A stretch of DNA of 64,000 bases from Ctena decussata (GCA_963989385.1 OZ022500.1:119762121-119826120); one strand, 5' to 3'. Positions 32,391-43,790 are shown, numbered from the stretch's first letter. Notes: a model not told the origin generated them from the letters alone. Program-made: numbers and translations.

Positions 32391-32725
32391 CACAGGGTAT
32401 AATCGATTCCGCTAATTTCGCTTCCTGCAGAGACTGTACAACATATTTGGCTTCCACCGAGACTGTCTGCGATTTTTTGCTTCCTGCCGAGACTTCTGTA
32501 CATGATAAATGGCTTCCTGCAGAGACTGTCCGCGTGATTCTGCTTCCTGCCGAGGCTCTCGGCAGGAAGCAGAGTCACGCGGACAGTCTCGGCAGGAAGC
32601 CATTTTTCGAGGACAGTTGTAGTCCCTGCAGGAAGCAATAGATCGCGGACAGTCTCGGTGGAAGCCAAATATGACGGACAGTCTCTGCAGGAAGCGAAAA
32701 TTGGCGGCATCGATTGTACCCTGTG
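32391..32725. repeat. Foldback element C2, 335-bp palindrome
   Basis: Ends CACAGGGTATAATCGAT and ATCGATTGTACCCTGTG. It is symmetrical about 32558 (CTGCCGAGGCTCTCGGCAG). Each arm holds several GCTTCCTGCCGAGACTGTCC-type modules of about 50 bp. Homologous to 11170-11632. ORFs on both strands (up to 133 codons) are products of the repeat. Confidence 0.95.
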
Positions 32726-32863
32726 GACAAGCTTTAAAACTATGTTGTGGGTACTCCAATTTAATCTTTACGAAAGCACGCCTATTCAAATGTACTGAAA
32801 ATTTTATCAACAAAAACTGAAAATTTTCAAATAAAAAGAACTTTGGTATTTTTCATATTTCTG

Positions 32864-32941
32864 CTTAAAATAGATTATGGGTAGTCGTTAGAACCACATC
32901 GGTGAGGCGATTCTAACGAGTTTTCACAATCTACGTTTTAA
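32864..32941. repeat. Hairpin B4
   Basis: CTTAAAATAGATTATGGG faces CACAATCTACGTTTTAAG; the core GTCGTTAGAACC...GAGGCGATTCTAACGAG pairs with mismatches. A B-family member. Confidence 0.85.
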
Positions 32942-33078
32942 GAAAAAATATGAAAAAAATATGTATGCCCCTGTTAACCCCAGTTTCACTAGATAATAGT
33001 GGGGGTTAAATTGTAAAAGAGTGTTTTAGTGATGTGCTTCATAAAATACATAAAAAATTATACTCTTTCTACTTTTAG

Positions 33079-33487
33079 AATATACACTGAGATGGAATCA
33101 CTCCCTGAGGACATACGAAAAAGGCTAGAACCGTTTTCAAAAGAGAGCAAGTGTTCTACTAGGGACAAACTTAATACAGTGCAGAGAGCTTTTGTCAAGT
33201 ATAAGGTTAACGAACTGAAAAAGACCGGTCAGAAAGTCACTGACGCGTTCATCCAGGCCATGATAGAGGAAGGAGGGGAAGACCGTATATGGAGTAAAGA
33301 TTTCAAGCCCTCAGGAGATGTGACCTTCTTCCAGTACATATATAATAGAATTAAAAATGAAAGAAAAATAATGGCAAGAGAGGAACTTTTAAAAAACACA
33401 AGTGAAAGAATAACTTCTTTCTTAGGTGATGTGGGAAGCGTTGATTTGACTGAAAGGGAAGAAGAGGATGTTACCGAGGACGGTTAA
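33079..33487 (+). CDS. Gene 1, coding exon 2 (C-terminal half, stop at 33485-33487)
   Basis: Follows ACTTTTAG; its first base completes the split Gly codon from 29808. It encodes 135 further residues to TAA, giving a 316-aa protein. The sequence is charged and predicted helical. A compact block of about 95 residues (ESLPEDIRKRLEPF to YNRIKNERK) contains an aromatic-rich SGDVTFFQYIYNRIK, followed by an acidic tail REEEDVTEDG. It could be a DNA- or protein-binding domain, but I recognise no family. The stop codon region is repeated downstream at 33671 by a local duplication, so a longer or alternative C-terminus in relatives is possible. Confidence 0.75.
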
Positions 33488-33950
33488 TTAGAGAGATTCT
33501 CAGTTATTTCTGTAACACTCGTTTCGAATCGGCCTCTGGGGAAAGTGCAATATTAAGGCTACATAGGGTAGATAGGACTGCCGGCCTTTGTATATAGAAA
33601 ATTGTTCGTGTGATTCATTGTGATTGTGTTACCTCTTTCTTAATAGATTGTAATAATCATTTGCAATCATGTTACCGAGGACGACGGTTAATTAGAGGGA
33701 TGATTAACAACAAAGACTGATAGCAGATGTACATAATGATTTTTTGGTGATTCTTTGTGATTAGTTTACACACTCAATTATTTTTGTAACAATCATTTCA
33801 AATCGGCGCCTGGGAAAAGTGCAATATTAAGGCTACATAGGGTAGATAGGACTGCTGGCCTTTGTATATAGAAAATTGTTCGTGTGATTCATTCTAATTG
33901 TGTTAACTATTTCTTGATAGATTGTAATAATCATTTGAAATCAAACTTTT
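33467..33950. repeat. Tandem duplication of the gene 1 3' end
   Basis: GTTACCGAGGACGGTTAATT (33470) recurs as GTTACCGAGGACGACGGTTA (33671). AAAGTGCAATATTAAGGCTA (33542) recurs at 33816 with about 90 matching bases after it. The offset grows from 201 to 274 bp because of an insertion in copy 2. It duplicates the last codons and the 3' UTR. Confidence 0.9.
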
Positions 33951-33992
33951 TCCTCCGCCTGTCTGACGGGGTCATCGTCCCGCGGAGGTGAA

Positions 33993-34040
33993 CATTAGTA
34001 GCAGCACTTGGCAGCTATTTGCCATTTCGCTGCTACTAAT
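33993..34040. repeat. Hairpin with perfect 12-bp stem
   Basis: ATTAGTAGCAGC and GCTGCTACTAAT enclose 24 bases that can form an inner TTGGCA/TGCCA stem. It lies just past the duplicated 3' UTR; it may be a small structured RNA segment or a MITE remnant. Confidence 0.7.
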
Positions 34041-34376
34041 GGCCAACGGTCAGACTTACAATTAAATTATATCTAATACTTTCTCTTATTGTTATTTCAT
34101 TCAAAATAACCGCTTGTACAAGTTACATTCGTGCCTGGGCAATAACCAGTACTTAACTCCAATCCTCAGACACAAGATCAATAGGTTAACCGAGGATTTA
34201 CCCACTGGGTACTGCTGAAGGAATAACGTTTAGCATCTTCTAGCTATGTATAGCACTAAGAATCACCGAAGTAGGCTAATGATCTAGAACATGTATGTTT
34301 CTTTAACAAACTTAGTATGGCTAGACGATCAGATGTTAGACACTGTTAGCAGAGCGGGAAATCAAGTGACAAATTA
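34041..34376. other. Non-coding stretch downstream of gene 1
   Basis: Nothing identified. Confidence 0.3.
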
Positions 34377-34530
34377 CGATGGCCCAATTGGCTCACTTTT
34401 CATTTCCATACTATTTCACAATTCCGAATTCTGAATTCCGAATTCTGAATTCCGAAATTCGCAGAACAAACTGGACGCTTGATTATTCTAACTTATTTCA
34501 TATCGTCAAGCCTTCAAATGAAATGATTGA
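34377..34530 (+). repeat. GAATTC-minisatellite repeat K, copy 1
   Basis: Begins ACGATGGCCCAATTGGCTCA, then four GAATTCNG units (11-bp period), then AAATTCGCAGAACAAACTGG and TTCAAATGAAAT. Near-identical copy at 57693-57860; half-related copies at 58200 and 59475 (inverted). Confidence 0.85.
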
Positions 34531-34790
34531 TATAAACAGCATTAAAAAATATGACTCAACATGCAAAATGACTCTTTGGAACTTAAATTCAATTTTAAGG
34601 TCATGAAACACTAAATACCCCAAAATGAAGCTAGGATTAGTTCAATAGAAAACTATTATTCTTCATATAAAGAATCTTACATCACAGACCCTAGATCCAG
34701 ATACCCCCTACCCGCCACTCCCACTCCCCCGCGATTTTTAGCAAGAAGTACTTACTTAAAAACAAGACCTCCACTGATGCCTGTAGTATA
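34531..34790. other. Non-coding stretch
   Basis: Nothing identified. Confidence 0.3.
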
Positions 34791-34986
34791 TAGGAGACCC
34801 GGTAGCTCAGTAGGTTAAACGATGGCCTGCTGATCAAGCGGTCCCTGGTTCAAGGCCTGCGGAAAATCTTTTCAACCATGAACAGGATTCCATTGCACAC
34901 AGCCTTTCATTATCACCAATCCATCGTCCTGATATGTCTTAAATACTGTTAAAAAGGACGTAACATCACAAGACATCCATCCATCC
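34791..34986 (+). mobile_element. tRNA-derived SINE
   Basis: Intact head GGAGACCCGGTAGCTCAGTA, B-box-like TGGTTCAAGGC, the shared body, and a CATCCATCCATCC tail. Confidence 0.9.
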
Positions 34987-35039
34987 TTTGGTATATGTAA
35001 GTAATAGCATTATATATCTCCATCTGTTAAGTTGATTAT

Positions 35040-35253
35040 GAGGAGTTCCGGGCGCTCAGTAGATTAAGCGATGGCCTGCTGATCTAGCGGTCCTGGGTTC
35101 GAGACCCACTGGCGGTGGGAATCTTTTCAATTGTAAACGGGGTTCCATTGCACACAGCCTTTCATTTGCACCCTCCCATCATCCTGATATGACTTAAATA
35201 CTGTTGAAAGGATGTAAAATCACAAGTCATCCATCCATCTATAAGTTGATAAT
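35040..35253 (+). mobile_element. tRNA-derived SINE, best-preserved copy
   Basis: A box GCGCTCAGTAGATTAAGCGA; perfect B box GGGTTCGAGACCC; body TTCCATTGCACACAGCCTTT; tail CATCCATCCATC. From about 35140 onward it and its right flank match 57866-58085, so it is part of a duplicated block. Confidence 0.9.
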
Positions 35254-35364
35254 CCTCTAGATAAATCATCTTCCCGAACAAGCGGATAAATCTTGCTCTA
35301 TCTTCTATGAGGACTGCCTTGAATATTAAACAAGAAAAGATTTGACACATAGTGTCATATCAAT
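35254..35364 (+). repeat. Duplicated flank shared with 57964-58085
   Basis: TAAGTTGATAATCCTCTAGA, TTCCCGAACAAGCGGATAAA and ATGAGGACTGCCTTGAATAT are shared with 57964 onward, ending in TGACACATAGTGTCATATCA, a small palindrome. Confidence 0.9.
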
Positions 35365-38230
35365 GGCGTTAACCCTTAAACCTTTACTCATCGTAACCCC
35401 TTCCGATAACTCCCTATGTAAGACGTTTACCCTTAAACTTTTACTCATCGAAACCCCTTCCGATAACTCCCTGTGTAAGACGTTAACCCTTAAACCTTTA
35501 ATCATCATAAGCGCATCTGATGTCTCCCGGTGTAAGACGTTATCCCATAAACCTTTACTCACTGTAGCCCCGTCTGATAACCCCAAGTGTAAGGCGTTAA
35601 CCATTAAACCTTATCTAACCGTAATCCCGTCTGATAATTCCAATTGTAAGGCGGAAACCTTTAAACCTTTACTCATCGCAACCCCTTCCGATAACTCCCA
35701 GTGTAAGACGTTAACACTTTAACCTTTACTCACCGTAAACCGTCCTGATAACCCAAAGTGTCAGACGTTAACCCTTAAGCCTTTACTCACCGTTAGCCCG
35801 TCTGATAAACCCAAATGTAAGACGTTAACCCTTAAACCTTTACACACCGTAATCCAGTCTGATAACTCTCAGTGTAAGGCGTTTACCCTTTAACCTTTAC
35901 TCATCGTAACCCCTTCCAATACCTCCCAGTGTAAGAGGTTAACTTAACATCTACTATACGTAACCCCGTCTGATTACCCTAAGTGTAAGAATTTAACCCT
36001 TAAACCTTTACTCACCGTTATCCCGACTGATAACTCCCAGTGTAAGACGGTAAGCCTTAACTAATCGTAACCCCTTCCGATAACTCAGTGTGTAAGACGT
36101 TAACCCTTAAACCTTTACTCATCGTAACCCCTTCCCATAACTCCCTGTGTAAGACGTTAAATCTTATTCCTTTACTAATCATAACCCGGTCTGATAACCA
36201 CAAGTGTAATAACTTAACCCTTAAACCTTAACTCACCGTAATCCCGTCTGATAACTCCCAGTGTAAAGCCTTCTCTCATCGAAAGCCCACCCGAGAACAC
36301 CCTGTGTAATACGTTTACCCTAAAACCTTTACTCATCATAACCCCTTCCAAAAACTCACTGTGCAAGACGTTAACCCTTAAACCCTTACTTACCCTAATC
36401 CCTCATGATAGCACTTAGTGTACGGCATTAACCCTTAAACCTTTACTCATCGTAACACCTTCCGATAACTCCATGTATAAAACAACTCTTAAACCTTTAC
36501 TCACCGTAACCCCGTCTGATAAACCCCAGTGTAAAGCGTTAACCCTTAAACATTTACTTATCATAACCCCTTCCGATAACTACCTTTGTGAAAGGTTAAC
36601 CCTTAAACCTTAACTTATCGTAACCCCTTCCGATAGCTCCCTTTGAAAGTCGTTAACCCTTAAACTTTTACTCATAACACCTTCCGATAAGTCCCGGTGC
36701 AAGACATTAACCCCTAAACCTTTACTCACCGTAATCTCGCCTGATAACCTCAAGTGTAAGACGTTAACCCTTAAACCTTTACTCACCGTAATCCCGTTTG
36801 ATAACTCCCAGTGTAAGGTTTAACCCTTAACCATTTACTCATCGTAACCCATTCCGATAACTCTAAGTGTAAGGCGTTAATCCTAAAACCTTAACTCATC
36901 GTAACCCCTTTCGATAACTCCCTGTGTAAAATGTTAACCCTTAAACCTTTAGTCATCATAACCCCTTCTGATAACTCCCTTTAAAAGACGTTAACCCTAT
37001 AACCTTAACTACTCGAAAACCTTCCCTGTGCAAGACCTTAAATCTTAAACCGTTACTCACCGGAATCCCGCCTGATAACCCAAGTGTAAGACGTTAACCC
37101 TTAAACCTTTTATCACCGTAATCCTGTCTGATAACTCCCAGTGTAAGACATTAACCCTTAAACTCATCGTAACCCTTTTGATAACCTTAAACTCATCGTA
37201 ACCCCTTCTGATAACTCCCAGTGTAAGGCGTTAACCCATAAACCTTGACTCATCGTAACCCCTTCCGATAATTCCCTGTGTAAAACGTTAACCTTTAAAA
37301 CTTTACTCATCGTAACCCCTTCCGATAACTTCCTTTAAGTCTTAACATTTACACATAATAACCCCTTCCTGTAACGCCCTATGCAAGACGTTAACCCTTG
37401 TACCTTTACCTACCGTAATCCCGCCTGATAACCCCATGTAAGACGTTAACCCTTAAACCTATACTCATCGTAATCCCGTTTTGATAACTCCCAGTATAAG
37501 GATTTAACCCTTAACCTTATACTCATCGTAACCCCTTCCGGTAACCCCCTGTGTAAAACGTTAACCCTTAAACCTTTACTCATCGTAACCCCTTCTGATA
37601 ACTTCTACGAAAGACTTTAACCCTTAACATTTACACATCAAAACCTCTACCGGTAACTCCCTGTGCAAGACGTCAACCCTTAAACCTTTTCTGATAACCT
37701 TAAACTCATCGTAACCCCTTCTGATAACTCCCTTTGTTTGACTTTAACCGTTTAACCTTTACTCACCATAACCCCGTCTGATAACTCCCAGTGAAAGGCG
37801 TTAACCCTTAAACCTTGACTCATCGAAACCCCTTCCGATAACTCCCTGTGTAAAACGTTAACCCTTAAACCTTTACTCATCGTAACCCCTTCTGATAACT
37901 TCCTTCGAAAGACGTTAACCCTTAACCTTTACACATCATAACCTCTTCCGGTAACTCCCTGTGTAAGACGTCAACCCTTAAACCTTTTCTGATAACCTTA
38001 AACTCATCGTAACCCCTTCTGATAACTCGCTTTCTTAGACTTTAACCCTTTAACCTTTACTCACCATAACCCCGTCTGATAACTCCCAGTGTAAGGCGTT
38101 AACCCTTAAACCTTGACTCCTCATAACCCCTTCCGATAACTCCCTGTGTAAAACGTTAACCCTTAAACCTTTACTCATCGTAACCTCTTCCGATAACTTC
38201 CTACGAAAGACGTTAACCCTTAACCTTTAC

Positions 38231-38264
38231 AACCCTTAACCTAACCCTAATCCTAACCCTAACT
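38231..38264. repeat. Short interstitial telomere-like repeat (CCCTAA)
   Basis: AACCCTTAACCTAACCCTAA followed by TCCTAACCCTAAC inside the satellite. Confidence 0.75.
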
Positions 38265-38764
38265 CCAGGTGCAAGACGTTATCCCTTAAACCTTTACTAA
38301 CCGTTATCCCGTCTGATAACTCCAAGTGTAACGCGTTAACCCTTAAACCTTTACTCACCGTTATCCCGTCTGATAACTCCAAGTGTAACGCGTTAACCCT
38401 TAAACCTTTACTCACCGTAACTCCTTCCGATAACTCCCTGTGTAAAACGTTTACCCTTTAACCTTTAGTTTCGTAGGTAACACAGGAAGATTTTGATTAA
38501 AAACGTTAACCCATGGTAACCCACTTTGTCAAAGAGGTTAAACCTTAAACCTTTACTCACCGTAACCCGACCTGATAACTCCTTGCGTAAGACGGTAACC
38601 CTTAAACCTTAACTCATCGTAACCCGGTCTGAAAACTCCCAGTGTAAGAGGTTAGCGCTTAAACTTTACTCACTCTTACCCCGCCTGATTACCTAAAGTG
38701 TAAGACGTTAAACCTTAAAACTTTACTCTCCGTAACATCTTCCGATAACCCCAAATGTATAACC

Positions 38765-38785
38765 TTAGGGTAGGGTTAGGGTTAG
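38765..38785. repeat. Short interstitial TTAGGG run
   Basis: TTAGGGTAGGGTTAGGGTTA embedded in satellite, in the opposite strand sense to the run at 38231. Confidence 0.75.
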
Positions 38786-38909
38786 CATTAACTCTTAAAC
38801 CTGTGTTCCCCGTACGATAACACCCATTTAAGACGCTAGCCCTTAAAATTATGACTCACTTTAATTTTGTATGATAACCCAGTTTGTCAAAATGGTTAAC
38901 CCTTAAACC

Positions 38910-40520
38910 TTTACTCTCCCTAACTCCGTTTGATAACTCCGTGATCAGGAATCGATAAAAATACTCCACACCCCCATCCAAGACATCAAATGGAAAGAAG
39001 CAAAAACAAATATACGTCTTCATAATAAAAACGTCACGAGTGTAAGCCAAACGGACAAACTTGCCAGAAAATGGCCAAATGGCTATCAATAATTAAAAAA
39101 ATGCAACACAAACGCACAAAGACGAGCTATAACAATAAAAACCGGAACAGAAGAACTGCCTTGGAACGGTCAGCATTTTGTCACGGGGGGGGGGGGCTTA
39201 AATCGATTTAACGTGGCTGCGTTCCTCGCCATTGCTTCTGTCGTGTTTTGAACAAATAATTTTTCTGTCCGCATGAAGGACTTCTTATCATCAGTGGAAC
39301 ATCTCCGAGAACATAAAAATCAAACGAATACAGAGATGAAACAAAGATGAGGACTCAACAGCATGAAATAATTGAAATGCTGGAGGAAAATAAAACCAAC
39401 GGTTGAACTCCGGTGGCCCAACCAAAGACAGAGCATCAGGCACCATCCGACATTACTAAAAAGTAGGTCTTTAGGCTGGCACCGTCATAGAATCTGAGGC
39501 CCGACCCGCCGGCGTGCGAGTAAAGAGGGAAGCAAAGTTATCCAAGTGTAAGACGTTAAGCTTTAATACATTACTCATCATAACTCCGTTTGATAGCCCA
39601 GTCTGTCAAAAAGGTTAACCCTTAAATCTTTACTCACCGTAACCCAGTCTGATAACCCTTAAACCTTTACTTGCCGTAAACCCCACGTGAACCAAGTGAT
39701 GGTTACTTAATAAAACGTTAATTTATGGTAACCAACTTGATCAAAGAGGTTAACCCTTAAACCTTTTATTAACCGTAACCCCGTCTATATGCTAAACCTT
39801 ACTTTATCAAAGTTCTTTAATCTATATGCTAAACCTTTGCAGTACTGGAAGATGATCTATTTTGCAATAAACGTATATTAATAAGGTTACGCTTAACAGA
39901 GTTAAATTTATGTCATCTTAAAAGAGAAGCATTTGACATTTCTTTCAATGCAAGACTCCAGAAACTGTGTGTACCTGTTGACCTTCTTATTAAAAGACGT
40001 TCACCCTTGCACCACGTTGAGGTCGGTAGACTTGGCAAGGGGTGGCCAGTTGATTACCGGCCGTAAATCACAGGGAATCAAGGGAGTTCAAACGAGCTAA
40101 AAATCAAAACATAACTTTAACCTTAGAAAAAGAACAATGTAAAAAGGCATAAAAGAGAAAAGCTATTCAGAGGAAGCTTCCCCTTCGGGTTGCTGCCTCT
40201 GTTCATACTCAGATTCCGGAGATGGAGGTGGATAAGTTGGAGCTTTTATATAGTCATGTTGCGAAAATTTAAAAAAGCAACATCGGTAGGTGTAAATACT
40301 TTACATAGCAGAAAGACATTAATCCACGAAAATCCAACCCGCTTTGTAATTAGAAGTTAAAAAAACTTGTACTCTTTTTAACGCAGTGCGTGGTCACTCT
40401 ACAACAGACTTCATAATTGTGCTGGGAATGCAAAAAGCGACCTAGTTGTAAGACGTTAACCCTTAAACCTTTACTCACCATTATCCTGTATATGAACTAG
40501 GACGGTAGCACCAACTGGAT
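38910..40520. repeat. Segmental duplication L, copy 1
   Basis: Colinear with 43780-46130: GATCAGGAATCGATA, CATCAAATGGAAAGAAGCA, GGAACGGTCAGCATTTT, TGCTGGAGGAAAATAAAACC, the CACCACGTTGAGGTCGGTAG block and GCAACATCGGTAGGTGTAAA. It contains short 57-bp satellite stretches at 39535-39870, and lacks the MITE and most of the ORF present in copy 2. A block with GAACGGTCAG and a G-run (39185-39196) is shared with repeat H. Confidence 0.9.
40163..40245 (-). pseudogene. Truncated copy of gene 3
   Basis: The last 27 or so codons of gene 3 are present (minus strand, PPPSPESEYEQ and QQPEGEASSE, then TAG at 40163-40165). Homology then jumps straight to TTATATAGTCATG, the TATA region upstream of the intact gene. 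Start codon and about 70 codons are absent, so this copy cannot make the protein. Confidence 0.85.
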
Positions 40521-40810
40521 AACTGTAAAAGACGATAACTCTTAAACCTTTACTCATCATTATTCTGTATGTTAGCTCTCGGAAGTTAACCCACTTCCTG
40601 AATGTGCCACAAAAGAGGTATGACACCAATTGTCTAACTGTAGAAGACGTTAATCCTTAAACCTTTACTTACCATTCTCCTGATCGTGTTAAAAAGTGGT
40701 AACCCTTGATAATACCAAGAAGATAACTATAATAGATGATAACCTTAAACCAATACTCACCATGATCCTTAGGTAAACCCTCTGACGGTAACCCTCTATA
40801 ATCCTTCCTA
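40440..40810 (-). repeat. Degenerate 57-bp-related units
   Basis: Longer diverged units with CTTAAACCTTTACTCACCAT and GTATATGAACTAGGACGGTA; equivalent to 46050-46330 in copy 2. Confidence 0.8.
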
Positions 40811-43790
40811 ACTATGCGTAAGACGTTTACAATTAAACTCATCGTAACTCCGTCTGATATCTCACTGTGTAGGTCGTTAACCCCGAAACCTTTACTCATC
40901 GTAACCCCTTCCGATTACTCCCTGTGTAAGACGTTAACCCTTAAATCTTTACTAAGCGTAACCCCTTGCGATAACTCCCTGTGTAACACGTTAACCCTTA
41001 AACCTTTACTCATCATAACCCCGTCTGAAAACTGCGGGTGTGCAAGACGTTAACCCTTAAACCTTTTCTCACCGTAATGCCGTCTGATAACTCCCAGTGT
41101 AAGGCGTTAACCCTTAACCTTTACTCATCGTAACCCCTTGCGATAACTCCCAGTGTAAGGCGTTAACCCTTAAACCTTAACTCATCGTAACCCCTTCCGA
41201 TTACTCCCTGTGTAAGACGTTAACCCTTAAACCTTTACTAAGCGTAACCCCTTGCGATAACTCCCTGTGTAAGACGTTAACCCTTAAACCTTTACTCATC
41301 ATAACCCCGTCTGATAACTGCGGGTGTGCAAGACGTTAACCCTTAAACTTTTTCTCATCGTAATGCCGTCTGATAACTCCCAGTGTAAGGCATTAACCCT
41401 TAAACCTTTACTCTTCGTAACCCTTGCAATTACTCCCTGTGTAAGACGTTAACCCTTAAACCTTTACTCATCGTAACCCTTGCGATAACTCACAGAGAAA
41501 GGCGTTAACCCTTAAACCTTTATTCATCGTAACCCCTTCCGATTACTCCCTATGTAAGACGTTAGCCCTTAAACCTTTACTCTCCCTAACTCCGTTTGAT
41601 ACCTCCATGATCAGGAATCGATACAATCACTCCACACCCCCATCCAAGACATCAAATGGAAAGAAGCACAAACAAAAGTACGTCTTCATAATAAAAACAT
41701 CATGTTAACCCGTAAACCTTTACTCATCGTTACCCCTTCCTATAGCTCCCTTTGTAAGACGTTAACCCTTAAACCTTTATTCATCGTAACCCCCTCTGAT
41801 AACTCCGTGTGTGCAAAACGTTAACCTTTAAATTTTGACTCACCGTAATTCCGTCTGATAGCTCCTAGTGTAAGGCGTTAACCCTTAAAACTTTACTCAT
41901 CGTAACCCCTTGCAATTACTCCCTGTGTAAGACGTTAACCCTTAAACCTTTACTCATCGTAACCCCTTGCGATAACTCCCAGTGTAAGGCGTTAACCCTT
42001 AAACCTTTACTCATCGTAACCCCTTCCGTTTACTCCCTGTGTAAGACGTTAACCCTTAAACCTTTACTAAGCGTAACCCCTTGCGATAACTCCCTGTGTA
42101 AGACGTTAACCCTTAACCTTTACTCATCATAATCCCGTCTGATAACTGCGGGTGTGCAAGACGTTAACCCTTAAACCTTTTCTCACCGTCATGCCGTCTG
42201 ATAACTCCCAGTGTAAGGCGTTAACCCTTAATCCTTTACTCATAGTAACCCCTTGCGATAACTCCCTGTGTAAGGCGTTAACCCTTAAAACTTTACTCAT
42301 CGTAACCCTTGCGATAACTCCCAGAGTAAGGCGTTAACCCTTAAACCTTTACTCATCGTAACCCCTTCCGTTTACTCCCTGTGTAAGGCGTTAACCCTTA
42401 AACCTTTACTCATCGTAACCCCTTCCGTTTACTCCCTGTGTAAGACGTTAACCCTTAAACCTTTGCTCATCGTAACCCCTTGCGATAACTCCCTGTGTAA
42501 GGCGTTAACCCTTAAACCTTTACTCATCGTAACCCCTTGCGATAACTCCCAGAATAAGGCGTTAACCCTTAAACCTTTACTCATCGTAACCCCTTCCGTT
42601 TACTCCCTGTGTAAGACGTTAACCCTTCAACCTTTACTAAGCGTAACCCCTTGCGATAACTCCCTGTGAAAGACGTTAACCCTTAACCTTTACTCATCAT
42701 AACCCCATCTGATAATAGCGGGTGTGCAAGACGTTAACCCTTAAACCTTTTCTCACCGTCATGCCGTCTTATAACTCCCAGTGTAAGGCGTTAACCCTTA
42801 AACTTTTACTCATCGTAACCCCTTGCGATAACTCCCAGTGTAAGGCGTTAACCCTTAAACTTTAACTCATCGTAACCCCTTCCGATTACTCCTCGTGTAA
42901 GACGTAAACCCTTTAATCTTTACTAAGCGTAACCCCTTCCGTTTACTCCCTGTGTAAGACGTTAACCCTTCAACCTTTACTAAGCGTAACCCCTTGCGAT
43001 AACTCCCTGTGTAAGACGTTAACCCTTAACCTTTACTCATCATAACCCCGTCTGATAACTGCGGGTGTGCAAGATGTTAACCCTTAAACCTTTTCTCACC
43101 GTCATGCCGTCTGATAACTCCCAGTGTAAGGCGTTAACCCTTAAACCTTTACTCATCGTAACCCTTGCGATAACTCCCAGTGTAAGGCGTTAACCCTTAA
43201 ACTTTAACTCATCGTAACCCCTTCCGATTACTCCCTGTGTAAGACGTTAACCCTTAAATCTTTACTAAGCGTAACACCTTGCGATAACTCCCTGTGTAAG
43301 ACGTTAACCCTTAAAACTTTACTCACTATAACCCCGTCTGATAACTGCGGGTGTGCTAGACGTTAACCCTTAAACCTTTTCTCACCGTCATGCCGTCTGA
43401 TAACTCCCAGTGTCAGGCGTTAACCCTTTTACCTTTACTCATTGTAACCCCTTGCGATAACTCCCAGTGTAAGGCGTTAACCCTTAAACCTTTACTCATC
43501 ATAACCCCGTCTGATAACTGCGGGTGTGCAAGACGTTAACCCTTAAACCTTTTCTCATCGTAATGCCGTCTGATAACTCCCAGTGTAAGGCATTAACCCT
43601 TAAACCTTTACTCTTCGTAACCCTTGCAATTACTCTCTGTGTAAGACGTTAACCCTTAAACCTTTACTCATCGTAACCCCTTGCGATAACTCCCAGTGTA
43701 AGGCGTAAACCCTTAAACCTTTATTCATCGTAACCCCTTCCGATTACTCCCTATGTAAGACGTTAACCCTTAAACCTTTACTCTCCCTAA
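40811..43790 (-). repeat. 57-bp satellite, minus-oriented array 2, higher-order
   Basis: About 50 highly similar units. A marker variant, GATAACTGCGGGTGTGCAAG, recurs at about 41033, 41327, 42146, 42717, 43063, 43346 and 43518, with spacings close to multiples of 57. The arrangement is thus higher-order, and the divergence is lower than in array 1. A 119-bp scrap of duplication L (41585-41703) interrupts it. Confidence 0.95.
41585..41703. repeat. Fragment of duplication L inside the satellite
   Basis: CTAACTCCGTTTGATACCTC, GATCAGGAATCGATACAATC and CATCAAATGGAAAGAAGCAC match 43786-43900, then satellite resumes. The same right junction recurs at 62876-62930. Confidence 0.9.

Larger units (their letters stand above)
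29809..33078 (+). other. Intron of gene 1, repeat-filled
   Basis: A 3.27-kb GT-AG intron. It holds three 264-bp tandem units, a MITE G copy, hairpin A2, an inverted copy of repeat J and a cluster of foldbacks, all listed separately. The 3' end is ATACTCTTTCTACTTTTAG. Confidence 0.7.
35365..38925 (-). repeat. 57-bp satellite, minus-oriented array 1
   Basis: About 60 units whose plus-strand form is GTTAACCCTTAAACCTTTAC, TCATCGTAACCCCTTCCGAT and AACTCCCTGTGTAAGAC. This is the reverse complement of the arrays at 24.5-28.7 kb. Two internal variants alternate: CGTAACCCCTTCCGATAA and CGTAATCCCGTCTGATAA. The CTTTGTCAAAGAGGTTAA variant is present near 38535, as in the plus arrays. Confidence 0.95.

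Noticed and set aside
32372..32813. ORFs of 112 and 133 codons with LPAETVR and CRKQ motifs
   Set aside because: They lie inside palindrome C2, occur on both strands and in several frames, and mirror similar ORFs in C1; the repeat explains them.
35342..35722. 126-codon ORF
   Set aside because: It is the 57-bp satellite read in a frame without stops; see the finding on 19-codon units instead of a gene call.
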